Origin: a virus
DNA: 21,098 bases
Virus record (IMG/VR): IMGVR_UViG_3300042516_003568
Location: 1 to 21,098 of that record
Direction: 5' to 3' (one strand)
Shown: positions 20,262 to 21,098 of the stretch, one piece after another
How positions within the stretch are numbered: the first letter of the stretch is position 1
How the letters are laid out: every line of letters begins with the position of its first letter
Notes under the pieces: model-generated
What the model was told of the DNA's origin: nothing
Databases searched by the model: none
The model's input: only the letters and a program-made list of their open reading frames with translations
Made by a program: the position numbers and the translations under genes

Positions 20262-21098
20262 TTTTTGCTCTCGGATGTTCCTAGTTTGCCCATCATTTCC
20301 GTTTTAAGTTTTTTCATTGCAGCTTGGGCCAAATTTCTTGCTCTGGACATTGGTGTATGAATTGCACCAGATTTATCCTTGACATTACTTGGAATCTTTG
20401 TGTAAGGTCTCTCAAATGGAGGTGCATCATCCGTTTCTGGACGTTTACCTTCTTTAAGTTTGAGTGATTGCTTGCTTTCATGTGATTTTCTTGCTGGTGT
20501 ATCATCTGGTTGTATTGCTATAGGTGTGGCATCTTTTGGTTGATGTTCACCTTCTTTATCCAAAGGCCTAACTCTTATTTTATAAGATTTAAAATCATTT
20601 GATTTACCACCAGGCATACGACCAATTAATGTGTCGGTTGTTATGGCAGAAGAATCTTCAGCAGCTTCTTTCATTGCTTGTTTTGTAGCGGTTGCATACA
20701 TTACATCTTTGGCACGAGCACCATAACGTGATTTAAAACCTGCCAAACCTTTTTTCATGCCTTTGACGATACGTTCTCTTTCTTTCATGTCGTCATCAGT
20801 CATTTTCTTTTCATCTAATTCATCCAATTCTTCAACTTCTTCATTTGCAGTTTTCCAACCACCACCCATTGCTTTGTATTTCTTTGAAGCCCAACCATTT
20901 GCATATGCGGAAGGATATACATCAAATTTAGCTTTAGCTTGTGCCTTTGCTTGAGCCCACTTCTCTGGACTTGTTGGCACATTTTTTTCATCTAACGATT
21001 CAACTTCTTCTTTTTTAACATTAGCCATAGTTTGTTTAACAAATGCTTTTCTTGGATTGTGAACAGGATCATTGAGTCCATACTTGTCATCAACCGTT
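20258..21098 (-). CDS. large charged mosaic protein, 5'-truncated by window edge
   Basis: An ATG exists at 21028, but it has no ribosome-binding site. The same frame stays open to the right edge (TVDDKYGLNDPVHNPRKAF...), so the true start is probably outside. The visible 279 residues contain, counting from the ATG, SLDEK (11-15), a module with KWAQAKAQAKAKFDVYPSAY and GWASKKYKAMGGGW (24-58), EEVEELDELDEKK (63-75), and a basic helical module (ERERIVKGMKKGLAGFKSRY, ARAKDVMYATATKQAMK). A Pro/Lys-rich C-terminus follows. No function is known to me. The acidic LDE motifs match those in the two DUF-like proteins downstream. Confidence 0.65.
   Translation of the reverse strand, partial: TVDDKYGLNDPVHNPRKAFVKQTMANVKKEEVESLDEKNVPTSPEKWAQAKAQAKAKFDVYPSAYANGWASKKYKAMGGGWKTANEEVEELDELDEKKMTDDDMKERERIVKGMKKGLAGFKSRYGARAKDVMYATATKQAMKEAAEDSSAITTDTLIGRMPGGKSNDFKSYKIRVRPLDKEGEHQPKDATPIAIQPDDTPARKSHESKQSLKLKEGKRPETDDAPPFERPYTKIPSNVKDKSGAIHTPMSRARNLAQAAMKKLKTEMMGKLGTSESKK

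Noticed and set aside
1-21098. tRNA genes, CRISPR arrays, insertion sequences or integrase
   Set aside because: No non-coding gap is long enough for more than a promoter or terminator, and no direct-repeat array, transposase or recombinase motif was seen on either strand.

Overview
The window looks like part of a T4-like myovirus genome from an aquatic, Gram-negative host. It carries a gp61-type primase, a T4-type RNase H, class Ia NrdA/NrdB, GroES-like co-chaperonins and a T4-like late-promoter box. It also has spanins with lipoboxes and signal-peptide proteins, and its AT-rich genes are packed with ATGA/TAATG overlaps. The host cannot be named from the sequence. Every credible gene is on the minus strand, so transcription runs from high to low coordinates. 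No tRNA, CRISPR array, integrase or insertion sequence was seen.

Layout in order of transcription. (1) 21098-18780: two large, charged mosaic proteins, the first running off the right edge. They contain recurrent acidic motifs with a [L/I]-D-E core. (2) 18777-18017: an isolated Ig-like, probably virion-surface protein, with a T4-like late promoter box upstream and a perfect C(UUCG)G hairpin terminator downstream. (3) 18006-16479: a conserved unknown and two small basic proteins whose N-termini resemble the T4 internal-protein capsid-targeting sequence. (4) 16476-12458: a lysis and envelope block. It holds overlapping inner and outer spanins, an exported staphylococcal-type nuclease, a lipoprotein, a 37-residue membrane peptide, a GH19 endolysin, a cysteine-rich exported protein, a membrane protein, a holin-like protein, a small exported protein and a coiled-coil/membrane protein. 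(5) 12440-5780: replication and nucleotide metabolism. It holds primase, nrdA, nrdB (interrupted by an in-frame amber codon), a zinc ribbon, a GIY-YIG-like protein, RNase H, a DUF6433-like protein and a degenerate nucleotidyltransferase. (6) 5681-1: short genes led by strong sigma-70 promoters. It holds an AbrB-like protein, a CobT-like HExxH + VWA protein, a MazG-like protein, two tandem GroES paralogs, a methyltransferase and a partial gene at the left edge.

Promoter layout: four strong sigma-70-type promoters (TTGAC-N, exactly 17 bp, then a near-consensus -10) lie between 1.4 and 7.7 kb. A weaker candidate lies at 12.8 kb. The structural end instead shows a T4-like late box. This fits host-polymerase expression of the metabolic and host-takeover genes, and late expression of the virion genes.

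The points most worth following are: the amber codon two residues after the last iron ligand of NrdB; the duplicated groES pair with a perfect promoter inside the preceding gene; the CTS-like N-termini and repeated [L/I]DE motifs, which suggest cargo processed by a prohead protease; and an exported nuclease coupled to a lipoprotein inside the lysis block.
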